The notes below the pieces were generated by a model. That model worked only from the letters and a program-made list of their open reading frames with translations. It was not told where the DNA came from and searched no databases. DNA of 44,546 bases from Acidimicrobiia bacterium (GTDB lineage: Bacteria; Actinomycetota; Acidimicrobiia; Acidimicrobiales; SZUA-35). Of the stretch, positions 7,992-16,703 are shown in pieces (position 1 is the first letter of the stretch; every line of letters begins with the position of its first letter). The DNA lies in the NCBI GenBank assembly GCA_003231975.1, contig QIKW01000031.1:1-44546 (forward strand). Reading direction: 5' to 3'. Made by a program: the position numbers and the translations under genes.

Positions 7992-8971
7992 GGGCTCTCG
8001 CCCCAATGACAGATACCCAGATGTGCGCCCGGATACAACGAAGCGCCCTGGCAGAACTGCCAGACAGGGTTGCGCCAGAAGTGGTTGCAGACTGCTCGGG
8101 TGTGACAAGAGTGCTGCGTGGGCTCAGACCTAATCGAAGCGCGAGCTTGGTCCATAGCCTGGATGTCGATCTGCCGCTGCGGACAAAAGGGGCAACGGTC
8201 GCCACTGTTCATGACTTGTCGGTTTTCGATGTGCCCTGGGCGTTCACGCGATTCAGGGCCACGGGAGAGCAAGCGCTGCTGAAGTATCACCTGCACCGCG
8301 CCGACGCGCTGATTGCGGTTAGCCAGTTCACCGCCGACCGCATTGGCGAGCGCTTCGGGCGGGCTGCCACGGTTACCCGCCTTGCCCCAGCTCCACATCT
8401 GAAACCAGCAGACGAAGACCAAATTGGCGCCGTGCGTTCTAAGTACGGGTTGCCCCCGCGCTTTGTGCTCCATGTCGGCACCATCGAACCAAGGAAAGAC
8501 GTGGCAGGGTTAGCCGAGGCCTGTCGCAGGATCAAAGTGCCGCTGGTCCTGGCAGGGGCATCAACCACTGCCCTGGAGAACACCGCCAACGTGTTGCAAC
8601 TGGGCTGGGTGGCAGCTGCGGATCTGGCCGCTTTGTACGGAGCTGCCACGGTGGTTGCTTACCCGTCTCGTTATGAGGGGTTTGGTCTTCCGCCAATCGA
8701 GGCCCTGGCGTGCGGGGCTACCGTTGTTACATCGCAGGTCGGGGCGTTGCCGGAGGTTCTTGGCGTTGCCGGTTACCCCCTGGTCCCTCCGGACGATCCC
8801 GAAGCTCTGACAGAGTTACTTGGCGACGCGGTTGGCGACGCGAACCTCAGAAACGAGATGTTGGCGACGGGCACGAACGCCATCGCCAAGCTGAGTTGGA
8901 AAGACACCGCTAAGGCAACTCTTGAGGTCTACCAGGGTTTGGGTATACCAGTCTTGAGCGCGAAGCTATGA
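7907..8971 (+). CDS. GT4-family glycosyltransferase with no canonical start upstream of its N-terminal motif
   Basis: The family is clear: the C-terminal Rossmann lobe begins RFVLHVGTIEPRKD and holds YPSRYEGFGLPPIEALACGA with the EX7E motif, then GALPEVLG. It should transfer a sugar from a nucleotide donor to the lipid-linked repeat unit in the cytoplasm. The first canonical start is a TTG at 7988. However, the frame is open from 7901 and encodes FFNALALAPGGSGVQTYSRQ, the conserved GT4 donor-site glycine loop and helix, all upstream of that TTG. No ATG, GTG or TTG lies in frame there. A TTAGGAG at 7893-7899 precedes an ATC at 7907 by 7 nt, so I set the start there provisionally. The alternatives are a one-base frameshift relative to the ligase gene or a sequencing error. 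The gene ends in an ATGA overlap with the next. Confidence 0.8.
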   Translation: MDSNGIFFNALALAPGGSGVQTYSRQLLRALAPMTDTQMCARIQRSALAELPDRVAPEVVADCSGVTRVLRGLRPNRSASLVHSLDVDLPLRTKGATVATVHDLSVFDVPWAFTRFRATGEQALLKYHLHRADALIAVSQFTADRIGERFGRAATVTRLAPAPHLKPADEDQIGAVRSKYGLPPRFVLHVGTIEPRKDVAGLAEACRRIKVPLVLAGASTTALENTANVLQLGWVAAADLAALYGAATVVAYPSRYEGFGLPPIEALACGATVVTSQVGALPEVLGVAGYPLVPPDDPEALTELLGDAVGDANLRNEMLATGTNAIAKLSWKDTAKATLEVYQGLGIPVLSAKL

Positions 8972-10098
8972 GCGGAAGCGTCTCAGCAGCTACCCGAGAC
9001 CTCGTGGTCGAGGTGCTCACCGAGGAGGACGTTGTTCGGGAGATCCAGCCCGACTGGCAGCAGCTGGCGGCGCGTTGCGGGGCCCAGCCCTTCGGATTGC
9101 CAGATATGGCCCTGGCGTGGTGGGAACATCTCGGCAAGGGTGAGCTGGCCGTGGTAACCGCTCGATCCGCCAGCGGTGAACTGCTGGGATTGGCGCCCTT
9201 CTTCAGGCGCTCAAAGGCGAAGCTCGACCTTGTGTCATTCCTCGGCAACGGCCTTGGCGCGGTTGGCGAGCTGCTGATAGATCCTGGAGAATCCAAAGCC
9301 GATGTGCCGGGTGCCATCTGGTCTGAGCTTTTCCGGCGGTCCAAACCAGTGTTGCAACTGACTGAGTTTCGCCACCGCGGCGGAGGCCTCCAATCACTCC
9401 GGCGGTCCGAACACTGGGCGGTGCAATCCACTTTGCGTGATGAGTGCCCAGTGATTGAGCTGGGAGGTTGTTCCAGTGCCGAGGAGCTGCTGGCCACACC
9501 GCTTAGAAGCGGCCTGCGCAAGAAACTTAACAAAGCCAAGAGGCTCGTTGGTGACGCAAACCTGCGTCTCAACATCGCAAGCGAACCAGGAGACATCCTG
9601 GGCGAGTGGGAAAGGTTGGGGCCGCTCTATGACCGGGCCCAGGAATACAAACCAAGGCTTCATCTTGGCCGGGGCCCCTTCAGCCCGTTCTTCACTCAGG
9701 CTCTCCACGATCTTGGCGCCAACGGTCAAGCGGCAATTCTCAGCCTGGACATAGACGGCGCGCCCGCAGCCTTCGATGTGTTCGTGATGAACGGCTCTAC
9801 GGCTTATGCAATCCTCGGCTGCTTCGAGCCTGAACTGTCTCGCTACTCACCTGGCCAGTTGCTAACCCAGCATGGCTGTCAGTGGGCCCTTGAGTCTGGG
9901 TATTCCAGGATTGACCTACAGTTGGGAGCCGATGAGTACAAGCTTCGTTGGTCCGCCAATGAGTCATACGACACTCTCGGCGTGGTGGCAACAGCAGCAG
10001 GCCAGATGGAGCGGACCCAGCTTGCTCTCAAGGCAATTGAGGTAGCGCACACTGCGAAGCAGAAGATCTCCGATCTCCAGGGAAGGCTGAAGAGTTAG
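8968..10098 (+). CDS. CelD/BcsL-type GNAT acyltransferase (Acetyltransf_6)
   Basis: A 376-residue soluble protein with the double-GNAT layout of the CelD/FemAB-like family. It has an N-terminal half with LLGLAPFFR, the segment LRSGLRKKLNKAKRL at about 175-190, then SLDIDGAPAAFDVFVMNG and the C-terminal signature GYSRIDLQLGADEYKLRW near 310-330. Members transfer acyl or aminoacyl groups to sugars or peptides and are frequent in exopolysaccharide loci. Here it probably decorates the glycan or its lipid-linked unit. Its ATG overlaps the glycosyltransferase stop (ATGA). It ends 4 bp from the convergent glycosidase gene with no obvious terminator between. Confidence 0.85.
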   Translation: MSGSVSAATRDLVVEVLTEEDVVREIQPDWQQLAARCGAQPFGLPDMALAWWEHLGKGELAVVTARSASGELLGLAPFFRRSKAKLDLVSFLGNGLGAVGELLIDPGESKADVPGAIWSELFRRSKPVLQLTEFRHRGGGLQSLRRSEHWAVQSTLRDECPVIELGGCSSAEELLATPLRSGLRKKLNKAKRLVGDANLRLNIASEPGDILGEWERLGPLYDRAQEYKPRLHLGRGPFSPFFTQALHDLGANGQAAILSLDIDGAPAAFDVFVMNGSTAYAILGCFEPELSRYSPGQLLTQHGCQWALESGYSRIDLQLGADEYKLRWSANESYDTLGVVATAAGQMERTQLALKAIEVAHTAKQKISDLQGRLKS

Positions 10099-10102
10099 CC
10101 CC

Positions 10103-11212
10103 CTACCAATCTCGGCAAGGTGAATTCACTGGGTCGCCCGTCGGGATTTGCTGGAACTCCTGTACTGCCGTCCCAGACGGTTTGAGTTGACGGTTTTCTC
10201 GAAGCAGCCCGAAGTTGTCCTCACTCTGATCGGGTTCGCCTCCTGGGCGATCCCTCAGGTTGTACAGGAAGAGCGGGCCCGCCCAGTTGAACTGGTTGAC
10301 GCATAACAAAGCTTCCCTAACGATCTCGGCTTGGCGTTCTTCACTAATTGAGTTCTGGGCTTCGCCGGTTGGCGCTCCGAACTCGGTGAGCCAGATCGGA
10401 ACAGGCTTGCCCTCGGCGTCGGCCACCAAATCTCTGATACTTGGCAGTCTTGCAAACAAATTCCAGTCTTTAGACCGGTCCGATGGTGTTGTTGGGAAGC
10501 TATAGGGGTGAATGGCAACCGCGCTGACCGAGCCGGGTTCTAAGTTGTGGAACATCAGATCCAGAAAGGTCTCGGGGCTCATTTCTTTTCCGCGTCGATC
10601 CTTCGCGGGGGCGAGACCCCCCGACAGCACGAAGGCGTCGGGGTCTACCGTTCGTACTGCGTCAGCTGTTGCCTGGAACAGCGATGCGTAGCGCTCCGGA
10701 TCCGGCCCATCGGGCGCATCCCAGAAGCCGGCAACGTTCGGTTCATTCCAGACCTCCCACGCAAACACGCCCGCATCTGAGTAGCGCTCAGCGGCCAAGC
10801 GAGCGAACTCTGCAAATGCCGCGTCGTCGTTTGGTGGCGACTTGTCGGACCCTTCACCCGGTCGGGCCCAATCCGGCGTGTAGGTCAGCAACGCCAGAAC
10901 TTGAATGCCCCGCTGGTCGGCCTCGCTGATGATGGTGTCGGTTGGCCCCCAGTTGAAGTTGCCCTGACTGCGTTCGATGCGTGACCAGTCAAGATCCAGC
11001 CGAAGGGTGGTGATTCCAAGCTCAATGGCGGCGTCGAGATCGGCCCGCAACTCCGTATCTTCAAGATCAAGAATCCAGCCTCCTGGGCTGAGCCCGAGGG
11101 CGGCTTGGCGTTTGTCGACCTTGATCACAGGCTCAACGTTTGCGAAGAAGCGCACACCAACCAACGAGGTGAGCAGGATGACAACCCAAATTCCAATGAC
11201 TTTGACAGGCAT
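10103..11212 (-). CDS. Membrane-anchored clan GH-A glycoside hydrolase (GH39/GH5-like)
   Basis: A 369-residue protein with one N-terminal hydrophobic segment (residues 5-24) and no clear cleavage site, so it is probably anchored outside the membrane. The TIM-barrel retaining-hydrolase residues are visible: acid/base Glu157 in WEVWNEPNVAGFW and nucleophile Glu277 in PIWLTEFGAPTG, about 120 residues apart as in clan GH-A. The RLDLDWSRIE and AIHPYSFP strands also fit. As last gene of the minus-strand exopolysaccharide operon it may trim, release or length-control the polymer. It follows the deacetylase by 3 bp. The exact GH family cannot be assigned by eye. Confidence 0.87.
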   Translation of the reverse strand: MPVKVIGIWVVILLTSLVGVRFFANVEPVIKVDKRQAALGLSPGGWILDLEDTELRADLDAAIELGITTLRLDLDWSRIERSQGNFNWGPTDTIISEADQRGIQVLALLTYTPDWARPGEGSDKSPPNDDAAFAEFARLAAERYSDAGVFAWEVWNEPNVAGFWDAPDGPDPERYASLFQATADAVRTVDPDAFVLSGGLAPAKDRRGKEMSPETFLDLMFHNLEPGSVSAVAIHPYSFPTTPSDRSKDWNLFARLPSIRDLVADAEGKPVPIWLTEFGAPTGEAQNSISEERQAEIVREALLCVNQFNWAGPLFLYNLRDRPGGEPDQSEDNFGLLRENRQLKPSGTAVQEFQQIPTGDPVNSPCRDW

Positions 11213-11215
11213 TCG

Positions 11216-11989
11216 CTAGTCGGCTCCAACGGCGTTGAGCTGATGATCCGGCCATGTTCCCGGCCCTCGTATTAGGTGGTAAGCAAATCTTGCCACAGTC
11301 GAATGTGCTCCCATGTTCAGGCGGGGAAGTCGATGAATGTCATCACTGCTGAGTACTCGCCCGTTCAGAAAGGTGAACGCTGCGATGTAGCCCGCGTCTT
11401 GGGCCGCCTGGCGAACCCGCGGGTCATGGTGTCCGGACGGATAGGCCAACAGGTCAACGCTGGTCCCAACAAGATGCTCCAAGAACTGTTTGGAATCGCG
11501 AAGCTCGGATGCAAGGTCGGGGTCGCTTAGTTCAACCAGGGAACGATGCGAAGCGGTGTGTGAACCAACGGTGTGCCCATTGCTCACCACGGCCGTCAGC
11601 TCCTCAAGAGTCATTGAGCGTTCCGCCCCTGCCCACCAGGCCGGTTCTACCCCGAACTCGCTGGTTGTGGCAAAAATGGTCGCTGGCGCGTCAAGCTCGG
11701 CCAGAATCGGGAGTGCAACATCGTGAACCCCCACTAAGGAATCGTCAAACGTGAGCGCAGCCATCCCGTCAACGCGGTTCTGGTGCCCCAACTCTGCAAC
11801 GATCTCCCCGAGGGGCACGATTGTGAAACCCAGCTTGCGGAGCAGCCAAATGTGCCTGCGCAGCTGTTTGGCGGTTACCGCAAGGGAAGCATCTGCGGTT
11901 GGGCTTCCCGAACGATCCAGGCAGACGTTGTGATAGCCCAAAACGGCGGCACCTGTGTGCCTCTTTGGCGAGCGGAAGCCCCGCATCAC
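11216..11989 (-). CDS. Polysaccharide deacetylase (NodB homology, CE4)
   Basis: A 257-residue protein with the CE4 motifs: motif 1 TFDD at 80-83 (followed by Ser rather than the usual Gly), motif 2 SHTASH giving His144 and His148 as metal ligands, and motif 3 LLAYPSGHHD. It removes N- or O-acetyl groups from sugars. No signal peptide is evident, so it may act on the lipid-linked precursor in the cytoplasm, or the signal is atypical. The start is either the GTG at 11989 or the ATG directly after it; the upstream glycosyltransferase stop lies inside that GTGATG. It is part of the minus-strand operon. Confidence 0.88.
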   Translation of the reverse strand: MMRGFRSPKRHTGAAVLGYHNVCLDRSGSPTADASLAVTAKQLRRHIWLLRKLGFTIVPLGEIVAELGHQNRVDGMAALTFDDSLVGVHDVALPILAELDAPATIFATTSEFGVEPAWWAGAERSMTLEELTAVVSNGHTVGSHTASHRSLVELSDPDLASELRDSKQFLEHLVGTSVDLLAYPSGHHDPRVRQAAQDAGYIAAFTFLNGRVLSSDDIHRLPRLNMGAHSTVARFAYHLIRGPGTWPDHQLNAVGAD

Positions 11990-13113
11990 GTGGTAGCTAC
12001 TTCAAACAGAACCTCAACGAGCTTCGCCACTCCGAGGCGAACGTCGTAGTGCTGCTCGAATCGTTCTCGTCCTGCCTTGCCCATGCGCCGCCTGGCAGCA
12101 GGATCGTTGACGAGCCGCAGCAGCGCTGCTGCCAACGCCTTCGGATCATTCGGCGGGATCAGGAAGCCAGTAACGCCCTCAACCACCATCTCAGCCACAG
12201 CGGCTGTGTCAACAGCCACAACCGGAAGGCCGGCGGCCATTGCCTCCAGAACCGCGTTTGGGGCCTGATCGATGGTTGAAGGGAACGCAAAGATTTCACA
12301 ACTTGCGAGCAGTTCCCACAGCCGCGGATCGCCTTGAACAAGATCGGCAACCACACTGACTCCGGCTCGTTCTTCAACCGTTTCCTGACTGACGATCAAA
12401 AGCTCGGCCAAGCCGGCCAACGATGAATCGAACGCCTCCAGCAGCTCGCTGCCTCCTTTCGCCAAGAACTGGCGGCCGACAAAACCAATCCTGGGCAGCG
12501 CGTGGATCCGGTCGGCTACTGCGCTCTGGCCGCCGCTCTTTGGACCCTCGATACCGAAGGGGATCACGTGAAGCTTGTGCTGGTCAATCGAATAGTCCGA
12601 AGTTAGCGATTCTGCAGCCCAGTTGGAGTTGGCGACGACTGCGTCGACAGCCGAAAACAAGCGTTTCTCAAAAGGCTTGGAGGTCGCGACGCTGAACTTG
12701 GTGAACCTTGTTGGTTTGCGATACGGCAAGCGATATGCGTTCCGAGCGTTGGTCGTGTCGAGGGAAACCACGCTTGGAACCTGGCCCAACATGCCAACGC
12801 TGAGAAGGCCTGCGTTCTGGGTGTACACGTGCACCACGTCGAAGCGATTAATCCTAGTTTTTAACTCGGCTCGAACTACAGCGCTTAATGCTAGTTGGGC
12901 CCGCAATGGCTGAAGATCCAGATCCCAACGTCCCAGCAGCGGAACGGCGGCGCCCACTAGTCGCCGTGTCACACTGGGCGACGGCACGTCGAAGAAGCTG
13001 GCTGTGATCAATTCGTGAGACTGGAGGGCCTTGCGCATGTGGTAATGCACGGTTGCGTGACCGCCGATGTTCTCGTTGATGAACAGGACGCGCAGGGGCG
13101 TCTGACCATTCAC
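11986..13113 (-). CDS. GT4-family glycosyltransferase (operon gene 5)
   Basis: A 375-residue GT-B glycosyltransferase. The N-terminus LRVLFINENIGGHATVHYHM carries the donor-site glycine loop. The C-terminal lobe has RIGFVGRQFLAKGGSELLEAF, then FAFPSTIDQAPNAVLEAMAAGLP with the EX7E-type motif and PNDPKALAAALLRL. The frame is open up to 13446, but that part runs through the preceding gene. The GTG at 13113 sits in a GTGA overlap with the upstream stop, matching the other junctions in this operon. It adds one sugar of the repeat unit in the cytoplasm; donor and acceptor are unknown. Confidence 0.9.
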   Translation of the reverse strand: MNGQTPLRVLFINENIGGHATVHYHMRKALQSHELITASFFDVPSPSVTRRLVGAAVPLLGRWDLDLQPLRAQLALSAVVRAELKTRINRFDVVHVYTQNAGLLSVGMLGQVPSVVSLDTTNARNAYRLPYRKPTRFTKFSVATSKPFEKRLFSAVDAVVANSNWAAESLTSDYSIDQHKLHVIPFGIEGPKSGGQSAVADRIHALPRIGFVGRQFLAKGGSELLEAFDSSLAGLAELLIVSQETVEERAGVSVVADLVQGDPRLWELLASCEIFAFPSTIDQAPNAVLEAMAAGLPVVAVDTAAVAEMVVEGVTGFLIPPNDPKALAAALLRLVNDPAARRRMGKAGRERFEQHYDVRLGVAKLVEVLFEVATT

Positions 13114-14216
13114 TTGTTTGGGACACCCGTCATTGGGTTCCCGCAAAGACTGTTGAGCGCCTCCGCGAACAGTGTTCTGGACCGGGCCAGGGTGAAACGC
13201 TCCTTCACGGCGGCTCGCCCAAGGTTTCCTCTCCTTGCCCGGTCCTGCGGATCGGTCAAGAGTTGCTGGATGCACCCGGCGAGGGTTCGGGAGTCTCGGG
13301 GCGGTGCCTGCAAACCCAGGCCCCGCGCAATTTCCAGCGCACCACCGTGGCCGGTTACCACAACAGCCAGCCCCAGGCTCATACCCTCCAGCACTGCGAG
13401 GGGGCCAGCCTCGGGCTCGATGCTTGGGGAAACTAGCAAAGACCAACGTCGCATAGCACGGGCAGGGTCATCTGAGTGGCCGAGGAAAGTCACCTTGTCC
13501 TCCAGCCCCAAGCGGGGAACGAGGGCTCGTAGTTCCTGCTCGTATTCGCCGTCGTTTGGGAAGGTTCCGCCAAGGAGTTCCGCCTTGAAGGGCGCGTCTA
13601 CGAATGGCAGCGCCTGAAGGAACTCTCTCTGACCTTTCCACTCGGTCAGCACGGCGTTGACGCCAACAATTGGCGGCCCGCCTGCTGGCGTGGCAGGCGC
13701 CACTGGCCACTCGACGCCGTTGCGAACCACCACGGTGGGAATGCCCAGTTGGCGCGGCAGTTCGGCCGCGGCATCCGAGACTCCTACCGCCAGGTCAACA
13801 GCCGGGGCGCCGATGCGAGCCAGTCGGAGAAGGTCAGGTCGCCGAATCACATCGTGAACCAGCCAGCAGACTTTGGCCTCAAGCCGAGCGGCTCGGAGCG
13901 ACGGAAGCGTCATCACAGAATTCGCAACGACGACATCGTGGGTTGCTGCTATTTGGCGTAGCGTCGGAACAACAGCCAGATTCCTGGCCGCAAGGCCAGC
14001 GACCGACAATGCCTTAGGGCCTCCGGCGAGTTTGAGGTCTGGTATTGCGACGTGAGGGATATCTAGGCCCGTGATCTGATCTGCCAGAGGACCGGGCGGA
14101 GATGCAACTGTCCAGGAGGCAGGTAGCCCCGTGGCCGGGTCGGCATAGCTGAGGAGCACACGCTCGGCTCCAGAAACCTGTGCAGTTGCAGACACACCGA
14201 GCACTCTCAACGTCAT
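13110..14216 (-). CDS. GT4-family glycosyltransferase (operon gene 4)
   Basis: A 368-residue GT-B enzyme. The N-terminus RVLGVSATAQVSGAERVLL has the loop after the first strand. The second lobe holds GVNAVLTEWKGQREFLQAL, KVTFLGHSDDPARAM and LLVSPSIEPEAGPLAVLEGMSLGLAVV, where the two Glu of the EX7E motif lie seven residues apart. It is soluble or peripherally membrane bound. The ATG at 14216 overlaps the upstream stop (ATGA) and its own stop overlaps the next start (GTGA), so it lies inside a tightly coupled operon. Confidence 0.9.
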   Translation of the reverse strand: MTLRVLGVSATAQVSGAERVLLSYADPATGLPASWTVASPPGPLADQITGLDIPHVAIPDLKLAGGPKALSVAGLAARNLAVVPTLRQIAATHDVVVANSVMTLPSLRAARLEAKVCWLVHDVIRRPDLLRLARIGAPAVDLAVGVSDAAAELPRQLGIPTVVVRNGVEWPVAPATPAGGPPIVGVNAVLTEWKGQREFLQALPFVDAPFKAELLGGTFPNDGEYEQELRALVPRLGLEDKVTFLGHSDDPARAMRRWSLLVSPSIEPEAGPLAVLEGMSLGLAVVVTGHGGALEIARGLGLQAPPRDSRTLAGCIQQLLTDPQDRARRGNLGRAAVKERFTLARSRTLFAEALNSLCGNPMTGVPNK

Positions 14217-15412
14217 TGTCTGTTCAGTTCGATGGAAGTGCTGGAAGTGCTGGAAGTGGAGACTGCGGAACCGGAACCGTCTCGAAGATCGATGACCTCC
14301 TCATCAAGCAGACCGTTCACGATTCTGTTCATCGAATCGGCAAAGTTTCGCTCTGAAAATTGGGCAGCGTGTGCGGCGATGTCACGAGGCGAGAGCTCGC
14401 TGTGCGTGACGTCGCCCATCGCTTTTGCGAAACGGCTGATCAACTCTTCGCTGTTGGCCGTGTTGGCCAGCAAGGTCCCGGTCATGTGCTGAATGACTGT
14501 GTCTTTCACGCCGCCAGCGTCCAAGGCGATCACCGGGGCGCCCGCGGCCTGTGCCTCAACTGGCACGATGCCAAAGTCTTCGACGCCGGGGAACACCAAC
14601 GCCTTGCACCTGCGATACAGGTTGGCCAGTTCTTGGTCGGAAACGCTGCCCAAGAACTTCACTTTTGGGCCGGCAATTTTCTCGCACCGCTCCCGGGCGC
14701 GCCCATCACCAACAACAACTAGGGGAACGCCAGCCCGAGTTGCTGCTGCCACTGCGATCTCGGGTTTCTTGTAGGGCACCAGTCGCCCCGCCAGAAGAAA
14801 GAAGTCTTCCCTCTTGATCCTCGAATCAACCGCGAAGCGGTGTACGGCAACGGGGGGATGAACCACGATGCTGTCTCGCCCCCACCAGCGGCGAATTCGG
14901 CGGGCAACCTCGGTTGAGTTGGCAACCAAAATGTCTGGTCTTTGGGCTGCGGCGCGGTCGGCCCTGCGTTGAGATACAGCGAACGCCTCAAGAGCAGCGA
15001 ACGGTAGGGGCCCTGGAGCGTCAGCCTTTCGGAAACTTGAATCCCAGATCCACCTTGCGGGGGTGTGAACGTAGCTGACGACGGGGATGCGGGCCGGTGG
15101 CCTGACTCGGTTGGCAAAGGCGTGGTGGCTGATGATCACCACATCCGCCCAGGGCAACCGCGCCCTCTTCATCGCAGCAGGCAGCATTGGAAGTAGATGG
15201 CTGTATCTGCCCTGGCCGCGATACAGCGACTGCAACCAAGAATCTTGATGGGGCAAACGCTTCAGAGCGTCAAAGGTGAGCGCCGGGTCGATCAGAGGGG
15301 CGAAGAGAGTTGAATTGGGCCAGAGGGTTGCGAAAGCGTCGACGACTTTTTCAGAGCCGCCAGGTTCTGTGAAGCGCTCGTGCACGATTGTGGCGCGCAA
15401 CTTGGACACCAC
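14213..15412 (-). CDS. GT4-family glycosyltransferase (WbaZ/mannosyltransferase-like, operon gene 3)
   Basis: A 399-residue enzyme with the profile of WbaZ-like transferases: ATIVHERFTEPGGSEKVVD at the N-terminus, VVSYVHTPARWIWD in the middle, then LLAGRLVPYKKPEIAV, the segment VKFLGSVSDQELANLYRRCKALV, and FPGVEDFGIVPVEAQAAGAPVIA. These often transfer mannose or a related sugar early in repeat-unit assembly. The tail is a low-complexity Ser/Thr run (STSSTSSTSI) made by a 9-bp tandem repeat. The start is a GTG at 15412 or the adjacent GTG at 15409. It lies 4 bp after the Wzz-like gene. Confidence 0.9.
   Translation of the reverse strand: MVSKLRATIVHERFTEPGGSEKVVDAFATLWPNSTLFAPLIDPALTFDALKRLPHQDSWLQSLYRGQGRYSHLLPMLPAAMKRARLPWADVVIISHHAFANRVRPPARIPVVSYVHTPARWIWDSSFRKADAPGPLPFAALEAFAVSQRRADRAAAQRPDILVANSTEVARRIRRWWGRDSIVVHPPVAVHRFAVDSRIKREDFFLLAGRLVPYKKPEIAVAAATRAGVPLVVVGDGRARERCEKIAGPKVKFLGSVSDQELANLYRRCKALVFPGVEDFGIVPVEAQAAGAPVIALDAGGVKDTVIQHMTGTLLANTANSEELISRFAKAMGDVTHSELSPRDIAAHAAQFSERNFADSMNRIVNGLLDEEVIDLRDGSGSAVSTSSTSSTSIELNRQ
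14233..14259 (-). repeat. Three tandem 9-bp units at the 3' end of a glycosyltransferase gene
   Basis: Units at 14233-14241, 14242-14250 and 14251-14259, the last with one change. On the coding strand they give repeated Ser-Thr-Ser codons at the extreme C-terminus, outside the catalytic fold. Confidence 0.8.
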
Positions 15413-15416
15413 GAAG

Positions 15417-16703
15417 TTAACCCCGCAACCCGTTCAGCCTCTGGGTGGTCACAGACTTGACAGCACTGGCATAAAGCAAGATGCCGACTAGGCGAGCGCC
15501 GGTGCCCCGGGTGCGGTCAATCAGATCCAAGATTTCTGTCTCTCGCATAACGCCAGGATCAATGGCCAGCACTACCGCGTCGTTGAAGTGGTGGGCTACC
15601 AGAAGCGCTTCGTCCAGGGACGAACTGGCGGTGGTACTGAGCACCGCGCAATCTGCGCCCGAGGCACTGACAACTTCGTGGGTAGCCATCACTCGGTCAA
15701 CTCCCACCAGATCAGCGGTGAGCGATCCGGCGCTGAGAACCGCGGCGGGGTTGGTGTCACTGGCCCGTCTCACAACCTTGGCCAAGGCTTCGGAGCCCTC
15801 TAGAACCTCGGCCAGCCCCGGTGCTTGAGGGTGTCCGAAGTGCTTGTGCAGAATTGGTTGGGCGAGGTCGGCGTCGATCAGGAGAACCCTTCTTGCCAGC
15901 CCCGATGCCGTTCTGGCCAGCCTTTCAGCCGGCTCGGCGTTGGCTTTGGCGCCTCGTTGCATCAGCGTAATGACCGGTCGCTCCACGAGGTGGGTGGCAA
16001 AGAAGGGAACTAACGCCGCTTCCTGAGCCCGCTTGGGGCGCAAGTCAACCACGGGCAGCCGTGTCAGTTCGCTAAGCACAGTCTCGGGGTCGATCGGGCT
16101 GATCTTGCCCCGAAGTTTTCTGACCGCCACAACTAACTCACCGGCGAGAATGGCCGCAATGAGCGCGGCCAAGAGGCCTTCTTGAATGGGTCTGGGCGCC
16201 ACCGGGGAATCTGAGATCTTGGCTGGCACCACAACTCGCGTCGCCAGTCCCGACGCCTCGTTCGAGCCACTGGCCACAACGAATTCTGCCATGGCATCGG
16301 TAAGTCCCTTGGCCTCGATGGCTGTTGGACCAGATGCGCTCAGTTCCATGAACCCTGGTGTTGACCGAAGCTGAACTTTGACCCGTCCTATGGCTTCGGA
16401 CGGGTCAAGCGTGAGACCGATGGTTTGGGCCGCCTGCACAATCGAGGTTTCAGCGGTTGCCAACTCGGCAAGTGAAGAGGTGGCGAACTTGGTGGATTCG
16501 CCGTCGTCCAGCAATTGATCGGGCAGAACTATTTGCAGCACCGTGGTGGATTCATAAGTGTCGGAACCAAGAGAGCGAAAGGCGAACACACCGAACCCGG
16601 CCAGCAGTGTGAGAGCCAAGATGATCGGCCATCTACGAGCCATCTCGCGAAGGTGGCGGCCGAACTCGAGCTTTGGGGACCGCGGTGTGTACTGGGCTGT
16701 CAT
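15417..16703 (-). CDS. Wzz/BY-kinase-like polysaccharide co-polymerase with degenerate P-loop
   Basis: A 428-residue protein with two membrane spans, about 25-43 and 172-192, around an extracytoplasmic Wzz-type region (ESTTVLQIVLPDQLL onward). The cytoplasmic part resembles a CpsD/Wzc tyrosine-kinase domain: the Walker A' strand VLLIDADLAQPILHKHFG and the following APGLAEVLEG are kept. The Walker A position reads RGAKANAEPAERLA instead of a GxxGxGKST loop. The Walker B-like strand has lost its Asp (ADCAVLSTTAS). There is no C-terminal tyrosine cluster. It probably controls chain length and export as a structural partner, not as a kinase. It is the second gene of the operon; its ATG overlaps the stop of the sugar transferase. 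Confidence 0.82.
   Translation of the reverse strand: MTAQYTPRSPKLEFGRHLREMARRWPIILALTLLAGFGVFAFRSLGSDTYESTTVLQIVLPDQLLDDGESTKFATSSLAELATAETSIVQAAQTIGLTLDPSEAIGRVKVQLRSTPGFMELSASGPTAIEAKGLTDAMAEFVVASGSNEASGLATRVVVPAKISDSPVAPRPIQEGLLAALIAAILAGELVVAVRKLRGKISPIDPETVLSELTRLPVVDLRPKRAQEAALVPFFATHLVERPVITLMQRGAKANAEPAERLARTASGLARRVLLIDADLAQPILHKHFGHPQAPGLAEVLEGSEALAKVVRRASDTNPAAVLSAGSLTADLVGVDRVMATHEVVSASGADCAVLSTTASSSLDEALLVAHHFNDAVVLAIDPGVMRETEILDLIDRTRGTGARLVGILLYASAVKSVTTQRLNGLRG

Noticed and set aside
13114-13446. N-terminal extension of the glycosyltransferase ending at 11986
   Set aside because: It overlaps the upstream glycosyltransferase in another frame, is Arg/Pro/Gly-rich without family similarity, and a GTGA overlap start exists at 13113.
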